Source of the DNA: Paenibacillus phytorum
GTDB lineage: Bacteria; Bacillota; Bacilli; Paenibacillales; NBRC-103111
Direction of reading: 5' to 3'
Length of the DNA: 53,372 nucleotides
Assembly (NCBI RefSeq): GCF_013141715.1
Contig: NZ_WHOA01000235.1
Location: 1 to 53,372, forward strand
Made by a program: the position numbers and the translations under genes. Each line of letters begins with the position of its first letter. The first letter of the stretch is position 1. Positions 33,132 through 41,326 of the stretch are shown one piece after another. The notes below the pieces were generated by a model. The model worked only from the letters and a program-made list of their open reading frames with translations. It did no database searches and was not told where the DNA came from.

Positions 33132-34502
33132 TTATTTGACTGTTTTATTGTAAGTTTGAATCTTCGAAGTGATCTCTTTTTCCGCTGCATCCAATGCTTC
33201 CTTCGGAGTCTTCTTGTTGTTGAGCACTTCTTCGATCGCCCCTTCAACAATTTGTCTTGCTTCAGGGAATACACCCATTACCGCGCCCTGCGTTGCTGTG
33301 TTCAACTTCGTTTGGTGCAGTTGATCAATCGCTGTCTGGAACTGAGGGAATTTTTTCAGGTTTTCCTTTACAATGTCTTCGTCATACGCTTTTTTGGTAA
33401 TCGGGAAGTACCCCGTATTGACGTGCCAGTAAGCCTGCTCCTTAGGTGTTGTCAAAAATTTGATGAAATCCCAAGTGGATTTCTGCTCATCATCTGGGCG
33501 GTTATTCATGACCCATAAGCTGGCTCCGCCGACAATAACACCGCCTTCTTTCGCATCTGCCGGTTTCGGCAAGAAGCTGGTCCCCACTTCGAATTTGCCG
33601 CTGGCGCTATCAACAAGCCCCTTAAGTGCCGCTGTGGATTCCAGAATCATACCGACCTGACCTGCGGAAAATGCTTTTTTGGAATCGTCTGTTTTGCGTC
33701 CCAGATTGTTAGCCGCTTTGGTGTCGATAAGATCCTTCCACCAAGTCAGTACCTTCACACCTGGTTCCGTGTTCACCTGCGATTGGGTTGCATTAGAGGT
33801 GCGACCGTTTCCGTTGTTTACGTATTCAGCGCCTTGATTGGCAAAGAGCTGCTCCATGAACCAGCCATAAATCGCAAAGTTTGCCCCGGTAGCTTTACCT
33901 GATTTGGTAATGGCATCTGCAGCAACTTTCAATTCCTCAAATGTTTTTGGAGGTTTCGCAGGATCAAGACCGGCTGCTTTAAACAAATCTTTATTATAAT
34001 AAAGGACCGGATTCGACGTGTTGAACGGCATCGAGTAAAGTTTGCCACCTAACGTATAGTAACCGGCGATGTTCGGCTCCAGCTGTGACAAATCCCACTT
34101 ATCCGCATCAATGAAGTTTTGCATCGGTGTAATGGCTTTGGAATCAATCATGAAGCGGCTGCCGATCTCATACATCTGGACGACCGAAGGGCCTTCGCTT
34201 GTACCCATGGACGCCTTCAATTTGCTAAGCAGGTCGTCGTAATTTCCTTGATACACCGCTTCTACCTTGATTTTATTCTGAGAAGCGTTATAATCGGCGA
34301 CCAATTGATCAACAACTTTCGTATTGGATCCACCCATCGCATGCCAGAAAACGACTTTCTTAGGTCCGCTTGCCTCAACTGCTCCAGATTTCGTTGCTTC
34401 TGGTTTCTTGCTTTCTGTACTTTCCCCCATATTTACGCTGCATGCCGATAGGAAGACCATCGTTGCCGTTAAAGCTAAAGCCGTTAACCTTTTTTTCCCC
34501 AT
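33132..34502 (-). CDS. ugpB: Glycerol-3-phosphate-type ABC transporter substrate-binding lipoprotein
   Basis: The 456-residue lipoprotein has a signal peptide with lipobox LSAC (Cys21) and a family 1 binding-protein fold: VVFWHAMGGSNTKVVDQL, GNYDDLLSKLKAS, PFNTSNPVLYYNKDLFKAAG and GGASLWVM. The WHAM, PFNTSNPVLYYN and GGASLW stretches are those of UgpB, which binds sn-glycerol-3-phosphate and glycerophosphocholine. Linkage to a phosphodiesterase gene strengthens the call. No ATPase gene is in the operon; a shared MsmX/UgpC-type ATPase elsewhere is expected. Confidence 0.88.
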   Translation of the reverse strand: MGKKRLTALALTATMVFLSACSVNMGESTESKKPEATKSGAVEASGPKKVVFWHAMGGSNTKVVDQLVADYNASQNKIKVEAVYQGNYDDLLSKLKASMGTSEGPSVVQMYEIGSRFMIDSKAITPMQNFIDADKWDLSQLEPNIAGYYTLGGKLYSMPFNTSNPVLYYNKDLFKAAGLDPAKPPKTFEELKVAADAITKSGKATGANFAIYGWFMEQLFANQGAEYVNNGNGRTSNATQSQVNTEPGVKVLTWWKDLIDTKAANNLGRKTDDSKKAFSAGQVGMILESTAALKGLVDSASGKFEVGTSFLPKPADAKEGGVIVGGASLWVMNNRPDDEQKSTWDFIKFLTTPKEQAYWHVNTGYFPITKKAYDEDIVKENLKKFPQFQTAIDQLHQTKLNTATQGAVMGVFPEARQIVEGAIEEVLNNKKTPKEALDAAEKEITSKIQTYNKTVK

Positions 34503-34579
34503 TGTCTCTATCTCTCCTCGCTCAAAGTGGATACATATATATGATAAGCCTGCTAGGTAACAGACGGATCATCGCTTGC

Positions 34580-35404
34580 TTAACCTTTTACAGCACCTGC
34601 GGTAATGCCTCGCACTAATTGTTTCACACCTAAAGCCAATAAAAGGAACGAAGGAAGCAGAACGATCGTAACTCCCGCCAAAATCAAATTCCACGACATG
34701 ACTTCCGCATGCTGCAGCATAGAAACCCCAATTTGCACCGTTCTCATGGACGCCCTATTTGTAATTAGCAGAGGCCATAAATAGTGGTTCCAGTGCGTAA
34801 GGAAGACATAAACCCCCAAAGTAGAAAGCGCAGGACGGGATAGCGGAAGCACGATCGAGAAAAAATTCCGGAGATGCCCGCATCCGTCAATTTTCGCTGC
34901 ATCAAACAGTTCATTAGGCAGCTGGAGGAAAAACTGGCGAAGTAGGAAAACCCCGAAGGCTCCAGCCATAAAGGGAACGATCAGCCCCTGGTAGCTGTCC
35001 ATCCATCCCCAATTTTTGATGGTCAAATAATTTGGAATAATGGTAACTTCCCATGGAATCATCATGGTAGAAAGAAAGACGGCGAACAATATTTTCTTTC
35101 CTTTGAAATTCAAGAACGAAAAAGCGTACGCGGCCAAACTTGACGTAATAACCTGACTAACCGTAATCCCCGAAGATACAATAAAGCTGTTCAGGATAAA
35201 GCGCACGATTGGAAAGCCAGAGATAGCGTTCTTGAAATTCTCAAGATACAACTGAGAAGGAAATAATGGCGGTGGGAAGTTAGAAACTTCCTTCTCTGTC
35301 ATAAACGATGAGGATACTGTAAATAACAGCGGATACAAAACGACAAGGGCCAGCACAACTAGCAACAAGTAATTCAGGGTGGGTGCGATCCTTTTCGCAA
35401 TCAT
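34580..35404 (-). CDS. ugpE: Glycerol-3-phosphate-type ABC transporter permease UgpE
   Basis: The 274-residue MalG-type permease has six hydrophobic segments and the EAA loop FDAAKIDGCGHLRNFFSIVLPLSRPA that contacts the ATPase. Its start overlaps the stop of ugpA by 4 bases. The substrate call is by operon context. Confidence 0.88.
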   Translation of the reverse strand: MIAKRIAPTLNYLLLVVLALVVLYPLLFTVSSSFMTEKEVSNFPPPLFPSQLYLENFKNAISGFPIVRFILNSFIVSSGITVSQVITSSLAAYAFSFLNFKGKKILFAVFLSTMMIPWEVTIIPNYLTIKNWGWMDSYQGLIVPFMAGAFGVFLLRQFFLQLPNELFDAAKIDGCGHLRNFFSIVLPLSRPALSTLGVYVFLTHWNHYLWPLLITNRASMRTVQIGVSMLQHAEVMSWNLILAGVTIVLLPSFLLLALGVKQLVRGITAGAVKG

Positions 35405-36333
35405 TGATAATGCACCTTCTTTTCTAAAACTTTAAACTGCACGACAGTCAAAATCATGATAATAACGAAGAGTACCAAAGCCTGTGCGCTGCCGATTCCG
35501 AAACGGAAATTAACAAAAGCGTCCTGGTAGATGGAATACACGATCACATTGGTCGAATTCATCGGACCACCCTTTGTCAAAATATGAATTTGTCCAAAGG
35601 CTTGGAAAGCGCCGATCACGGACACGATAAGGGCAAAAAATATCGTGGGTGACAGAAGCGGCAGAACGATTTGGATAAACGTCCGCATCGGGCTTGAACC
35701 GTCAATTTTAGCGCTTTCATAAATTTCTTCCGGAACCCCTTGAAGACCACTGGACAGCACAATGAACAGAAACCCCATATTCATCCATACCGTCAACAGA
35801 GAGATCGAAACCAGTGCCCACGAAGGACTCGTTAACCAAGGGATCGGATCGATGTGGGCAATGCTTAGAAAGTAATTCAGCATGCCTGCTGTCGGATGGA
35901 ATAACAAGAACCAGATAATCGACCCCGTACCTACCGATATAACGATAGGCAGAGAAAATATGAACTGGAATATTTTCATGCCCCGCAGTTTGTTATGGGT
36001 GATCGCTGCCAAAAATAGGGACCATACGATTGAGGTAGGTACCGTAAACAAGATAAACAGCAACGTCACTTTTAAATTCGAATAAAACTGTCCCGAAGCA
36101 AGTAAATCAATGAAATTATCAAACCCGACAAATTCAACGACCCTACCGCGAGGGTCTGTGAGCGTCATACTCAGGTAAACGGATTTGACCATCGGATAAA
36201 AAAGGAACGCAGCAAACAAGACTAAGGAAGGTGCTAGAAATAAATAAGCTAATATGTTCTCCTCCCACTTCTTTTTCCTTGCTGAGACACTTGCAATTGC
36301 TTCTCTCTTTAAAGCGCTTTCATTTACTGCCAA
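35401..36333 (-). CDS. ugpA: Glycerol-3-phosphate-type ABC transporter permease UgpA
   Basis: The 310-residue MalF-type permease has six hydrophobic segments and the EAA loop YESAKIDGSSPMRTFIQIVLPLLSP. It begins at TTG 36333, supported by AGAGGGG 8 bases upstream. It is the first gene of the ugpAEBQ-like operon. A cre-like sequence overlaps codons 4-9. Confidence 0.88.
   Translation of the reverse strand: MAVNESALKREAIASVSARKKKWEENILAYLFLAPSLVLFAAFLFYPMVKSVYLSMTLTDPRGRVVEFVGFDNFIDLLASGQFYSNLKVTLLFILFTVPTSIVWSLFLAAITHNKLRGMKIFQFIFSLPIVISVGTGSIIWFLLFHPTAGMLNYFLSIAHIDPIPWLTSPSWALVSISLLTVWMNMGFLFIVLSSGLQGVPEEIYESAKIDGSSPMRTFIQIVLPLLSPTIFFALIVSVIGAFQAFGQIHILTKGGPMNSTNVIVYSIYQDAFVNFRFGIGSAQALVLFVIIMILTVVQFKVLEKKVHYQ
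36309..36322 (-). promoter_or_regulatory. cre-like catabolite site at the start of ugpA
   Basis: On the minus strand TGAAAGCGCTTTAA matches the CcpA cre consensus TGWAANCGNTNWCA at 13 of 14 positions. It lies inside the first codons of ugpA, a position where cre sites are known to work as roadblocks. Confidence 0.55.
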
Positions 36334-36644
36334 ATTGCATACCCCTCTCTTTCAAAAAGTTACATTTTCACGCTAAGGGCAATCGGTTTCCCTGTATCGC
36401 TTTTGGTAACTCGTTATTTTCCGTCTCGCTCATTTCGGAGGAAACGGGTGAAAAGAGCGAAAAAAAAACACATAAATTGCCATGCCCGTTGGCATGCAAT
36501 CTACGTGAATCTCCTTGTCTCCGTCACAATTATTAACTTGTTCACATCATACACGCTAGTAACGGTTACTGTCAACCAAGATTTTCCACGGTTAATAATT
36601 CATATGATTAGAGCAATCTTCGTAGCTTTTAAAAGTGACACTAC
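36334..36644 (-). promoter_or_regulatory. ugp upstream region with leader hairpin
   Basis: This 311-base stretch has no gene. Between the predicted promoter (36546-36575) and ugpA lies a hairpin at 36477-36503 (catgcc/ggcatg plus ttg/caa with one bulge), followed on the minus strand by a nine-T run at 36461-36469. It is either the terminator of the upstream isomerase gene or an intrinsic terminator within a roughly 210-base ugp leader, which would allow attenuation. Confidence 0.4.
36546..36575 (-). promoter_or_regulatory. Predicted ugp promoter with palindromic operator in its spacer
   Basis: On the minus strand TTGACA (36570-36575) and TATGAT (36546-36551) are 18 bases apart. The palindrome agtaac-N-gttact (36558-36570) fills the upstream part of the spacer and looks like a LacI/CcpA-family operator. 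Confidence 0.6.
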
Positions 36645-37490
36645 CTATTCCGTTCGCAATTCGGGACGTATAGATCGTAAATACTTCAGGCTTCTGCCTA
36701 TTCCTTCTTCGACGTCATTCACTTGTTCATATTCAATCAGATAAACACCTTGAAACGGCACTTCCTTCAGCAGCTCATCATAATTCAGGTCGTCGTCGCC
36801 TGGCGCACATGCCACCCAATAATCTTCGATCCGTTTCCAATCTTTGAGGTGACAATAGTTAATTCTGTTTCCCAACAATCTAGCATAATCTGTCAACGGT
36901 CTTGATGAATCAACTGCCTTCAGATTGCCGGGATCGAAGTTAAATCCAACTGCAGACGGCAATTCGCTAAGCAATCGTTGCAACGATTTCCACTCCGTAG
37001 ATGTCGTATGCTCATGTATGAATCCATTGTTTACTTGTGTATTTCGCCCGTGTGTCTCTATGGAGATCACCATGCCTAATTGTGAGCAAAGGTCCTCCAT
37101 CAGGACAAATGCCTCCAGCATACTTGTCCAACGCTCCTCCGTCATCTCAGAAGCAAGCGCGAATCCTGTGAATAATCGAACATGTGAAGCACCAAGACGG
37201 GAAGCAAGATGTATGTCATGAGCTACACGGTCTTTCATCTTTCTTAATTGTTCAGAATCCGCCAAAGTAAAATCGTTCTCCAAAACCACGAATGGGGCTT
37301 TGATACCGTAGTCATTAATACAGGTTTGGAGATTGTTTATCTCTTGTTGACTGATATCCCTTTGAATTCGACCAGGAAAGTCCCCACCAATTCCAAGCTC
37401 CAAATATCGAAGATCGAATTTTCTTGCAATCCTACAATGATCTTCTATTGTGCGGTAATGCAAACCCCATTCCCCTAAACCTACAATCAT
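36645..37490 (-). CDS. Sugar-phosphate isomerase/epimerase-like TIM-barrel protein
   Basis: The 281-residue xylose-isomerase-like (AP_endonuc_2) barrel has metal-site stretches including LELGIGG, VISIETHG, GFNFDPGN and YCHLKDW. Such enzymes include myo-inosose dehydratases, ketose epimerases and endonuclease IV-like proteins; the C-terminal LIEYEQ is the usual last metal ligand. AAGGAGGGG precedes the ATG. It lies upstream of and in the same orientation as ugpAEBQ, but separated by 311 bases with a promoter. The substrate cannot be assigned. Confidence 0.8.
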   Translation of the reverse strand: MIVGLGEWGLHYRTIEDHCRIARKFDLRYLELGIGGDFPGRIQRDISQQEINNLQTCINDYGIKAPFVVLENDFTLADSEQLRKMKDRVAHDIHLASRLGASHVRLFTGFALASEMTEERWTSMLEAFVLMEDLCSQLGMVISIETHGRNTQVNNGFIHEHTTSTEWKSLQRLLSELPSAVGFNFDPGNLKAVDSSRPLTDYARLLGNRINYCHLKDWKRIEDYWVACAPGDDDLNYDELLKEVPFQGVYLIEYEQVNDVEEGIGRSLKYLRSIRPELRTE

Positions 37491-37690
37491 TAGAAATCCC
37501 CTCCTTATCTACTTAAAATATCGTTAGCTTTTTTTACCTTTGGTCAATTTGTGAAAATGTCCGTCAGCAAAGGTTGCAGTCTGCCTTGCTTTGCTTCAAA
37601 TGAGTTAAGCAAGATTGGTCGCTATTACCTCTCTGTCAGAACATATTTGAAAAAATTGCCAACAACCAGTGTTGTAATGTTACTACAGTT

Positions 37691-37705
37691 TGGTAACGTT
37701 TTCAA
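37691..37705 (-). promoter_or_regulatory. LacI/CcpA-type operator-like sequence upstream of the isomerase gene
   Basis: TTGAAAACGTTACCA on the minus strand matches 13 of 14 cre positions and shares the GTAAC core of the ugp operator. It is about 200 bases before the isomerase start, which weakens the case. Confidence 0.3.
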
Positions 37706-37720
37706 TAAACCGATCAAAAA

Positions 37721-37770
37721 AAAAAGATCACCCTAAGGTGATCTTTTTCTGTGAAGCGGGCGGCGGGAAT
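37721..37770. repeat. First copy of a 50-bp direct repeat: terminator plus tRNA-Gly 3' end
   Basis: This copy matches 37910-37959 with one base difference. It contains the aaaaagatcacc/ggtgatcttttt terminator hairpin and about 15 bases of the tRNA-Gly 3' end (gcgggcggcgggaat), but the rest of the tRNA is replaced by unrelated sequence. Confidence 0.9.
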
Positions 37771-37909
37771 ACTCCAAATACTTATTTAAAATGCTTCCTA
37801 CGGAAGCGGCTAGTGGTATATTTGGACGCGCGTCCTACTTGGGTATATTCTATGATGTCTTCACGGACGGTCGAACCCATACGGCTTCTCTTCCTTTCCC
37901 GTTCAAACG

Positions 37910-37959
37910 AAAAAGATCACCCTGAGGTGATCTTTTTCTGTGAAGCGGGCGGCGGGAAT
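37910..37959. repeat. Second copy of the 50-bp repeat, at the intact tRNA-Gly
   Basis: This copy carries the terminator of the minus-strand tRNA cluster (hairpin 37910-37937) and runs into the 3' end of the complete tRNA-Gly. The two copies are offset by 189 bases, with 139 bases of unassigned sequence between them. Confidence 0.9.
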
Positions 37960-38014
37960 CGAACCCGCGCGATCAGCTTGGAAGGCTGAAGTTCTACCAT
38001 TAAACTACGCCCGC
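37944..38014 (-). tRNA. tRNA-Gly (anticodon TCC)
   Basis: Acceptor stem GCGGGCG/CGCCCGC, anticodon loop CTTCCAA and a GGTTCGATTC T-arm are visible. CCA is not encoded. Last gene of a four-tRNA cluster. Confidence 0.95.
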
Positions 38015-38035
38015 GTATTATAAAGGGATTGATGA

Positions 38036-38109
38036 TCGGGACGACACGATTTGAACATGCGACCCCCTGCTCCCAAAGCAGGTGCTCTACCAAGCTGAGC
38101 TACGTCCCG
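38036..38109 (-). tRNA. tRNA-Pro (anticodon TGG)
   Basis: Acceptor stem CGGGACG/CGTCCCG, anticodon loop TTTGGGA and T-arm TGTTCAAATC. CCA not encoded. Confidence 0.95.
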
Positions 38110-38128
38110 ATGCGTTTTATGAAAATGG

Positions 38129-38202
38129 CGCGCCCTGAGAGATTCGAACTCCCGACCTTTTGATTCGTAGTCAAATACTCTATCCAGCTGAGCTAAGGGC
38201 GC
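38129..38202 (-). tRNA. tRNA-Arg (anticodon ACG)
   Basis: Acceptor stem GCGCCCT/AGGGCGC, anticodon loop CTACGAA (A34 expected to become inosine) and T-arm AGTTCGAATC. CCA not encoded. Confidence 0.95.
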
Positions 38203-38213
38203 AAATTAGTTGG

Positions 38214-38285
38214 AGCGGAAGACGGGGATCGAACCCGCGACCCTCGCCTTGGCAAGGCGATGCTCTACCGCTGAGCCACTTCCGC
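38214..38285 (-). tRNA. tRNA-Gly (anticodon GCC)
   Basis: Acceptor stem GCGGAAG/CTTCCGC, anticodon loop TTGCCAA and T-arm GGTTCGATCC. First gene of the cluster in transcription order Gly-Arg-Pro-Gly. Confidence 0.95.
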
Positions 38286-38387
38286 ATCGTATAATTGCCT
38301 GTCATTCTCGCTAACGTTTCTCCGAGGCGACAAGGAATAATATATCAGGAATCAAAGACAAATGCAAATGTTTTTTCTTTCCTTTTT

Positions 38388-39086
38388 TTATTTGATGAAA
38401 ATACCGCCAAACGGCAGTACTTCTTTGGCAATACGACGCAATAGACTGTCATTTTTCATATGCTCATCTAATTTGCGATCTGGCTTACAAGGCTGCATGA
38501 GAACATGGCCTTGCCCCGTCATTTCCCAATGATAATTCATATGCTGACTAGCCAGTGTATTGCCGTACACACACAGACGCAGCTGAGCATTCCGCGGATA
38601 GGCAACAAGACAGCTTGTATCGACATACAAGGGCTGCTTAGCATCCAATGCCATTTGGTAAATTGGTCCTGCAGTCAGAAGTCCTAGTTTGCCTGGACCT
38701 TTAAACTGCATTTTCACAAGATCCTGCGTAATCAATGTATTCTTAACATTTTGCAGATGAGAAGTGTAGCTCACTCCCTCTGTGTAAAACAAAACATGTC
38801 GGAATTCATACAGAAGATCATCGTCCGCTCCTATAGGTATAACAGCCATGCTGTATCCTTCAGGCAGCCCTAGCATGACATTGGCGGGACCATGCAGCCG
38901 TGACTGGACAAAACGCTTCTTCCTAAACATACTCGGCAGCTTCATTAAAGAATCTTCTCTCTGCTCAGACTTTCCTTGGAAAGCGACAATTTGGTTCGGA
39001 TGCAGCACATGAACAGACTCACCCTGTTCGATGCACAATGTAGCTATCTTTGCATGTGAGCTTACTTCCTCGAAAGATACCTTCAT
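38388..39086 (-). CDS. AIM24-family protein
   Basis: The 232-residue beta-rich protein has the AIM24/TIGR00266-like pattern: ESVHVLHPNQIVAFQG, LKLTGPG-like QFKGPGKLGLLTAGP, LYVDTSCLVAY, and a final VLPFGGIFIK. AIM24 homologues are widespread but their bacterial function is not established. ATG 39086 is chosen because GAGGAGGT lies 8 bases upstream; a GTG six bases earlier is too close. It follows the coiled-coil protein gene by 28 bases and is probably co-transcribed. Confidence 0.8.
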   Translation of the reverse strand: MKVSFEEVSSHAKIATLCIEQGESVHVLHPNQIVAFQGKSEQREDSLMKLPSMFRKKRFVQSRLHGPANVMLGLPEGYSMAVIPIGADDDLLYEFRHVLFYTEGVSYTSHLQNVKNTLITQDLVKMQFKGPGKLGLLTAGPIYQMALDAKQPLYVDTSCLVAYPRNAQLRLCVYGNTLASQHMNYHWEMTGQGHVLMQPCKPDRKLDEHMKNDSLLRRIAKEVLPFGGIFIK

Positions 39087-39114
39087 ACACACCGACCTCC
39101 TCGTAAGACTACAT

Positions 39115-39570
39115 CTATCTCATTCCGCGCTTCTGCCTCCGCCAGACAATGAATCGAAACACGCGACCCAGCACAAAATAAAAAACAACCAGCGAAACAG
39201 CCGTCACAGCCAAATAGGTTAATTTCCGATTTCGCTTTTCTTTATCTAGGGCTACTTGTTCCATGGCCTTCAAGCGTTCTTGCAATTGTTCATTTTCCTT
39301 TTTAAGCGTTTCGTTTTGCCCAAGAAGCCGTTCCTCCGTTTCTTGCGAATGCCGTATGGCTTCGGAAAGCTTGTCCTTCTGATCCTCTAATTGCTGCTTT
39401 GTTGCCTCATAGTCCTTCTGAATTTGTTCCACATTCTCTGGCAATTGATAGATGTCTTTCACCCGATCCAACCATGAGGCTTGGACAGCAGAAGCTGGAT
39501 ATATAAACCCGAACAAGATGACAAGTATGCCAAAGACTTTTACAGCCCCCGCCAAATAACGAGTCTGCAT
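39115..39570 (-). CDS. Membrane protein with signal sequence, coiled coil and C-terminal helix
   Basis: The 151-residue protein has an N-terminal hydrophobic segment ending at ASAVQA, a long heptad-like region (about residues 45-110; DYEATKQQLEDQKDKLSE, NETLKKENEQLQERLKAME) and one transmembrane helix (about 118-137) followed by a basic tail. The likely arrangement is an extracytoplasmic coiled coil anchored at the C-terminus. No family recognised. It precedes the AIM24 gene. Confidence 0.75.
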   Translation of the reverse strand: MQTRYLAGAVKVFGILVILFGFIYPASAVQASWLDRVKDIYQLPENVEQIQKDYEATKQQLEDQKDKLSEAIRHSQETEERLLGQNETLKKENEQLQERLKAMEQVALDKEKRNRKLTYLAVTAVSLVVFYFVLGRVFRFIVWRRQKRGMR

Positions 39571-39624
39571 CTGCCGTCCCTCCCCATGTGAATATCGACA
39601 TTTTCTTTTATTTTACCGCAAAAA

Positions 39625-40245
39625 TCACCCCGTCACCACTTCTGCCGATTGAACAGGATATCGTAAAATCGTCTTCATTTTCGAAGGCTCTACCTTCCTC
39701 GGGTCTGATAAATAAATCTCATGATGGAGGCCGCGTATCTTCTGTCTATGTTCAGCTAAGAAATGCTCGATTTTCTTCAAAGAGTCCGGTTCTGCTGCAT
39801 AGGGCCCCACATGAAGCATTTGTACACAAGCTCCCTCATGCAGGGTTTCATACTTGATATCCGAGATAACGGTTAGCTCCTTTTTCTTCGTCATTGCAAT
39901 AGAACGGGCCTCTTCGACACTCTCTGCCCTCACATAATTTGGCCGGATCAACAGCTTCCAGTGCCATTCTTCCCTTGGTACATCCAGGGCTTTTCTATCC
40001 CCATCCACCCACCATAAACCTTCCAGCTTTGCCACAGTAAAGTCTTTCTCCTCTTTCTTATAAATCCCCTTGATGCTGTAGGAAAGCGTGTAAAGTGCTT
40101 CAGTGGCATTTGAGAAGGCTATGCCGTCCGGATCCCCTTGCCCTTGAATCATGACATACCAGATAGGCTCAAATTCGATCAATTGCGGTTTCGTGGGTGC
40201 TGTGTAATAGCTTTTATACGTTTTAGCTAAATCTAACTTTTCCAT
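39625..40245 (-). CDS. GyrI-like small-molecule-binding protein
   Basis: The 206-residue protein matches the COG4832/GyrI-like type: LAKTYKSYYTAPTKPQLIEF, WYVMIQGQGDPDG, LEGLWWVDGD, WHWKLLIRPNYV, HVGPYAAEP and HEIYLSDPRKVEPSKMKTILRYPV. Such SOUL/GyrI-fold proteins bind or hydrolyse small hydrophobic compounds; some are cyclopropanoid hydrolases. ATG 40245 follows AAAGGA; the ATG nine bases earlier overlaps that ribosome site. Single gene. Confidence 0.85.
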   Translation of the reverse strand: MEKLDLAKTYKSYYTAPTKPQLIEFEPIWYVMIQGQGDPDGIAFSNATEALYTLSYSIKGIYKKEEKDFTVAKLEGLWWVDGDRKALDVPREEWHWKLLIRPNYVRAESVEEARSIAMTKKKELTVISDIKYETLHEGACVQMLHVGPYAAEPDSLKKIEHFLAEHRQKIRGLHHEIYLSDPRKVEPSKMKTILRYPVQSAEVVTG

Positions 40246-40312
40246 ATTGCACATCCTTTACATTTTCTCCTAGTATATAAAAGGATTCCTGACAGCAGCA
40301 TGTCAGTAGATA

Positions 40313-40355
40313 TAAAAAAACTTACCCTTCGCCAAATTTCGCGAAACAGGTAAGT
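40313..40355 (-). terminator. Terminator of the ferritin gene
   Basis: The outer stem acttacc/gggtaagt encloses further pairing (ttcgc/gcgaa) and is followed by seven T residues on the minus strand. Confidence 0.75.
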
Positions 40356-40381
40356 CTCATCCTCATAAAAGTCGTATGTAA

Positions 40382-40891
40382 TTATACCGCTGCTGGTGGC
40401 GTGAACGAACGCTGAGCAAATTCAGCATCCAACATGTAGAAGGCGTTACTGTCTTTATCAATGCGTTTCAATTTATTAATAATGCTGTCGAACATGGCTT
40501 CTTCCTCTACCTGCTCATCAATGAACCATTTCAAGAACTGCATAGTCGCATGCTCTCTATCATTCAATGCCAAATCTGATAGATGATAAATACGTCTTGT
40601 TACTTCCTGCTCATGTTGATAAGCATGTTCAAAAGCATCTAGGATCGATTTGTACTCATTCACAGGCGTATCCATACCAGCAAAGCTAACCTTTTTTCCA
40701 CGATCATTTATGAATTTGAAAATTTTCATCGCATGGAATTTTTCTTCTTCAGCTTGTACAATAAAAAAGTTTGAAAAGCCATCTAAGCTTTCCGCAGCAC
40801 AATAACCAGCAATAGCCAAGTAGACGTGCGCGGAGTAAAATTCATAGTTCATCTGCTCATTGAGCGCTTCTGTAAGTGTATCGTTTAACAT
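40382..40891 (-). CDS. ftnA: Ferritin
   Basis: The 169-residue non-haem ferritin forms an iron-storage shell. Ferroxidase-site residues are recognisable: Glu in QMNYEFYSAHVY, the ExxH of EEEKFHAMK, and the C-terminal FIDEQVEEE. ATG 40891 is taken as the start (ferritin-typical MLNDTLTEALNEQMNYE); the open frame extends 17 codons further upstream without family similarity. The neighbouring DUF1450 gene has a Fur-type promoter, which makes this an iron-related corner. Confidence 0.93.
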   Translation of the reverse strand: MLNDTLTEALNEQMNYEFYSAHVYLAIAGYCAAESLDGFSNFFIVQAEEEKFHAMKIFKFINDRGKKVSFAGMDTPVNEYKSILDAFEHAYQHEQEVTRRIYHLSDLALNDREHATMQFLKWFIDEQVEEEAMFDSIINKLKRIDKDSNAFYMLDAEFAQRSFTPPAAV

Positions 40892-41005
40892 AGATGCACA
40901 CACCCTTTCTGTATGGTTATCTCTTGCGTAATCCCCATACATACAAGATTACCAGAACTCCGCATAGAAATACAAACGGAAGAAGCAATTTAAGAAGGGT
41001 TAAGT

Positions 41006-41257
41006 TCAAACCATCACGCTTTCTGCCCTAGATTCAGCAATAATTTGTTTGATCTGAGCATAAAGTAAGTCTGGCGAAGCTGCACACAACAGTTCCTTTT
41101 TACCGATCATGGCGATACATTCTTTCTTACAATGCTTGCAATTACCTAAGCAGTCTTTCTTCTTCTGCTTCAGGTCCGGATATTCGTTTTTCAAGGACTT
41201 ATATATTTGTTTGGATCCGAATTTTTCATTTCTACAGCAGTATTTAATCGTTTTCAT
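41006..41257 (-). CDS. DUF1450-type cysteine-rich protein under Fur-like control
   Basis: The 83-residue protein has cysteines at CC near the N-terminus and a CLGNCKHCKKEC cluster, with AMIGKKELL and DLLYAQIKQII downstream, the pattern of DUF1450 (YuzB-like) proteins. These look like small thioredoxin-fold or ferredoxin-like iron-sulfur candidates of unknown function. ATG 41257 has GGGGAGAG 7 bases upstream. Its promoter carries a near-perfect Fur box, so it is probably induced by iron limitation. Confidence 0.75.
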   Translation of the reverse strand: MKTIKYCCRNEKFGSKQIYKSLKNEYPDLKQKKKDCLGNCKHCKKECIAMIGKKELLCAASPDLLYAQIKQIIAESRAESVMV

Positions 41258-41297
41258 GTTCGATCTCTCCCCGCCATCGCATTTATCACTACAATTG

Positions 41298-41326
41298 ATA
41301 TTAGTGATAATAATAATCAATGTCAA
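41298..41326 (-). promoter_or_regulatory. Sigma-A promoter with overlapping Fur box
   Basis: On the minus strand TTGACA (41321-41326) and TAATAT (41298-41303) are 17 bases apart. Between them, 41305-41319 reads TGATAAT-A-ATAATCA on the plus strand, 14 of 15 positions of the 7-1-7 Fur box (TGATAAT-N-ATTATCA counting the free centre). Confidence 0.8.

Noticed and set aside
36541..36644. Pho box upstream of the ugp operon
   Set aside because: I looked for tandem TT(A/T/C)ACA-like hexamers with 5-base spacing and saw only an isolated TTAACT-like match, not a convincing box.
37690..37989. 99-codon plus-strand frame containing a repeated DHPEVIFFCEAGGGN peptide
   Set aside because: It translates the duplicated terminator and tRNA-Gly end; this is a well-known type of false protein call over tRNA genes.
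37721..38285. CRISPR array
   Set aside because: Repeats here are two only, are explained by tRNA and terminator duplication, and there are no regularly spaced spacers or cas genes.
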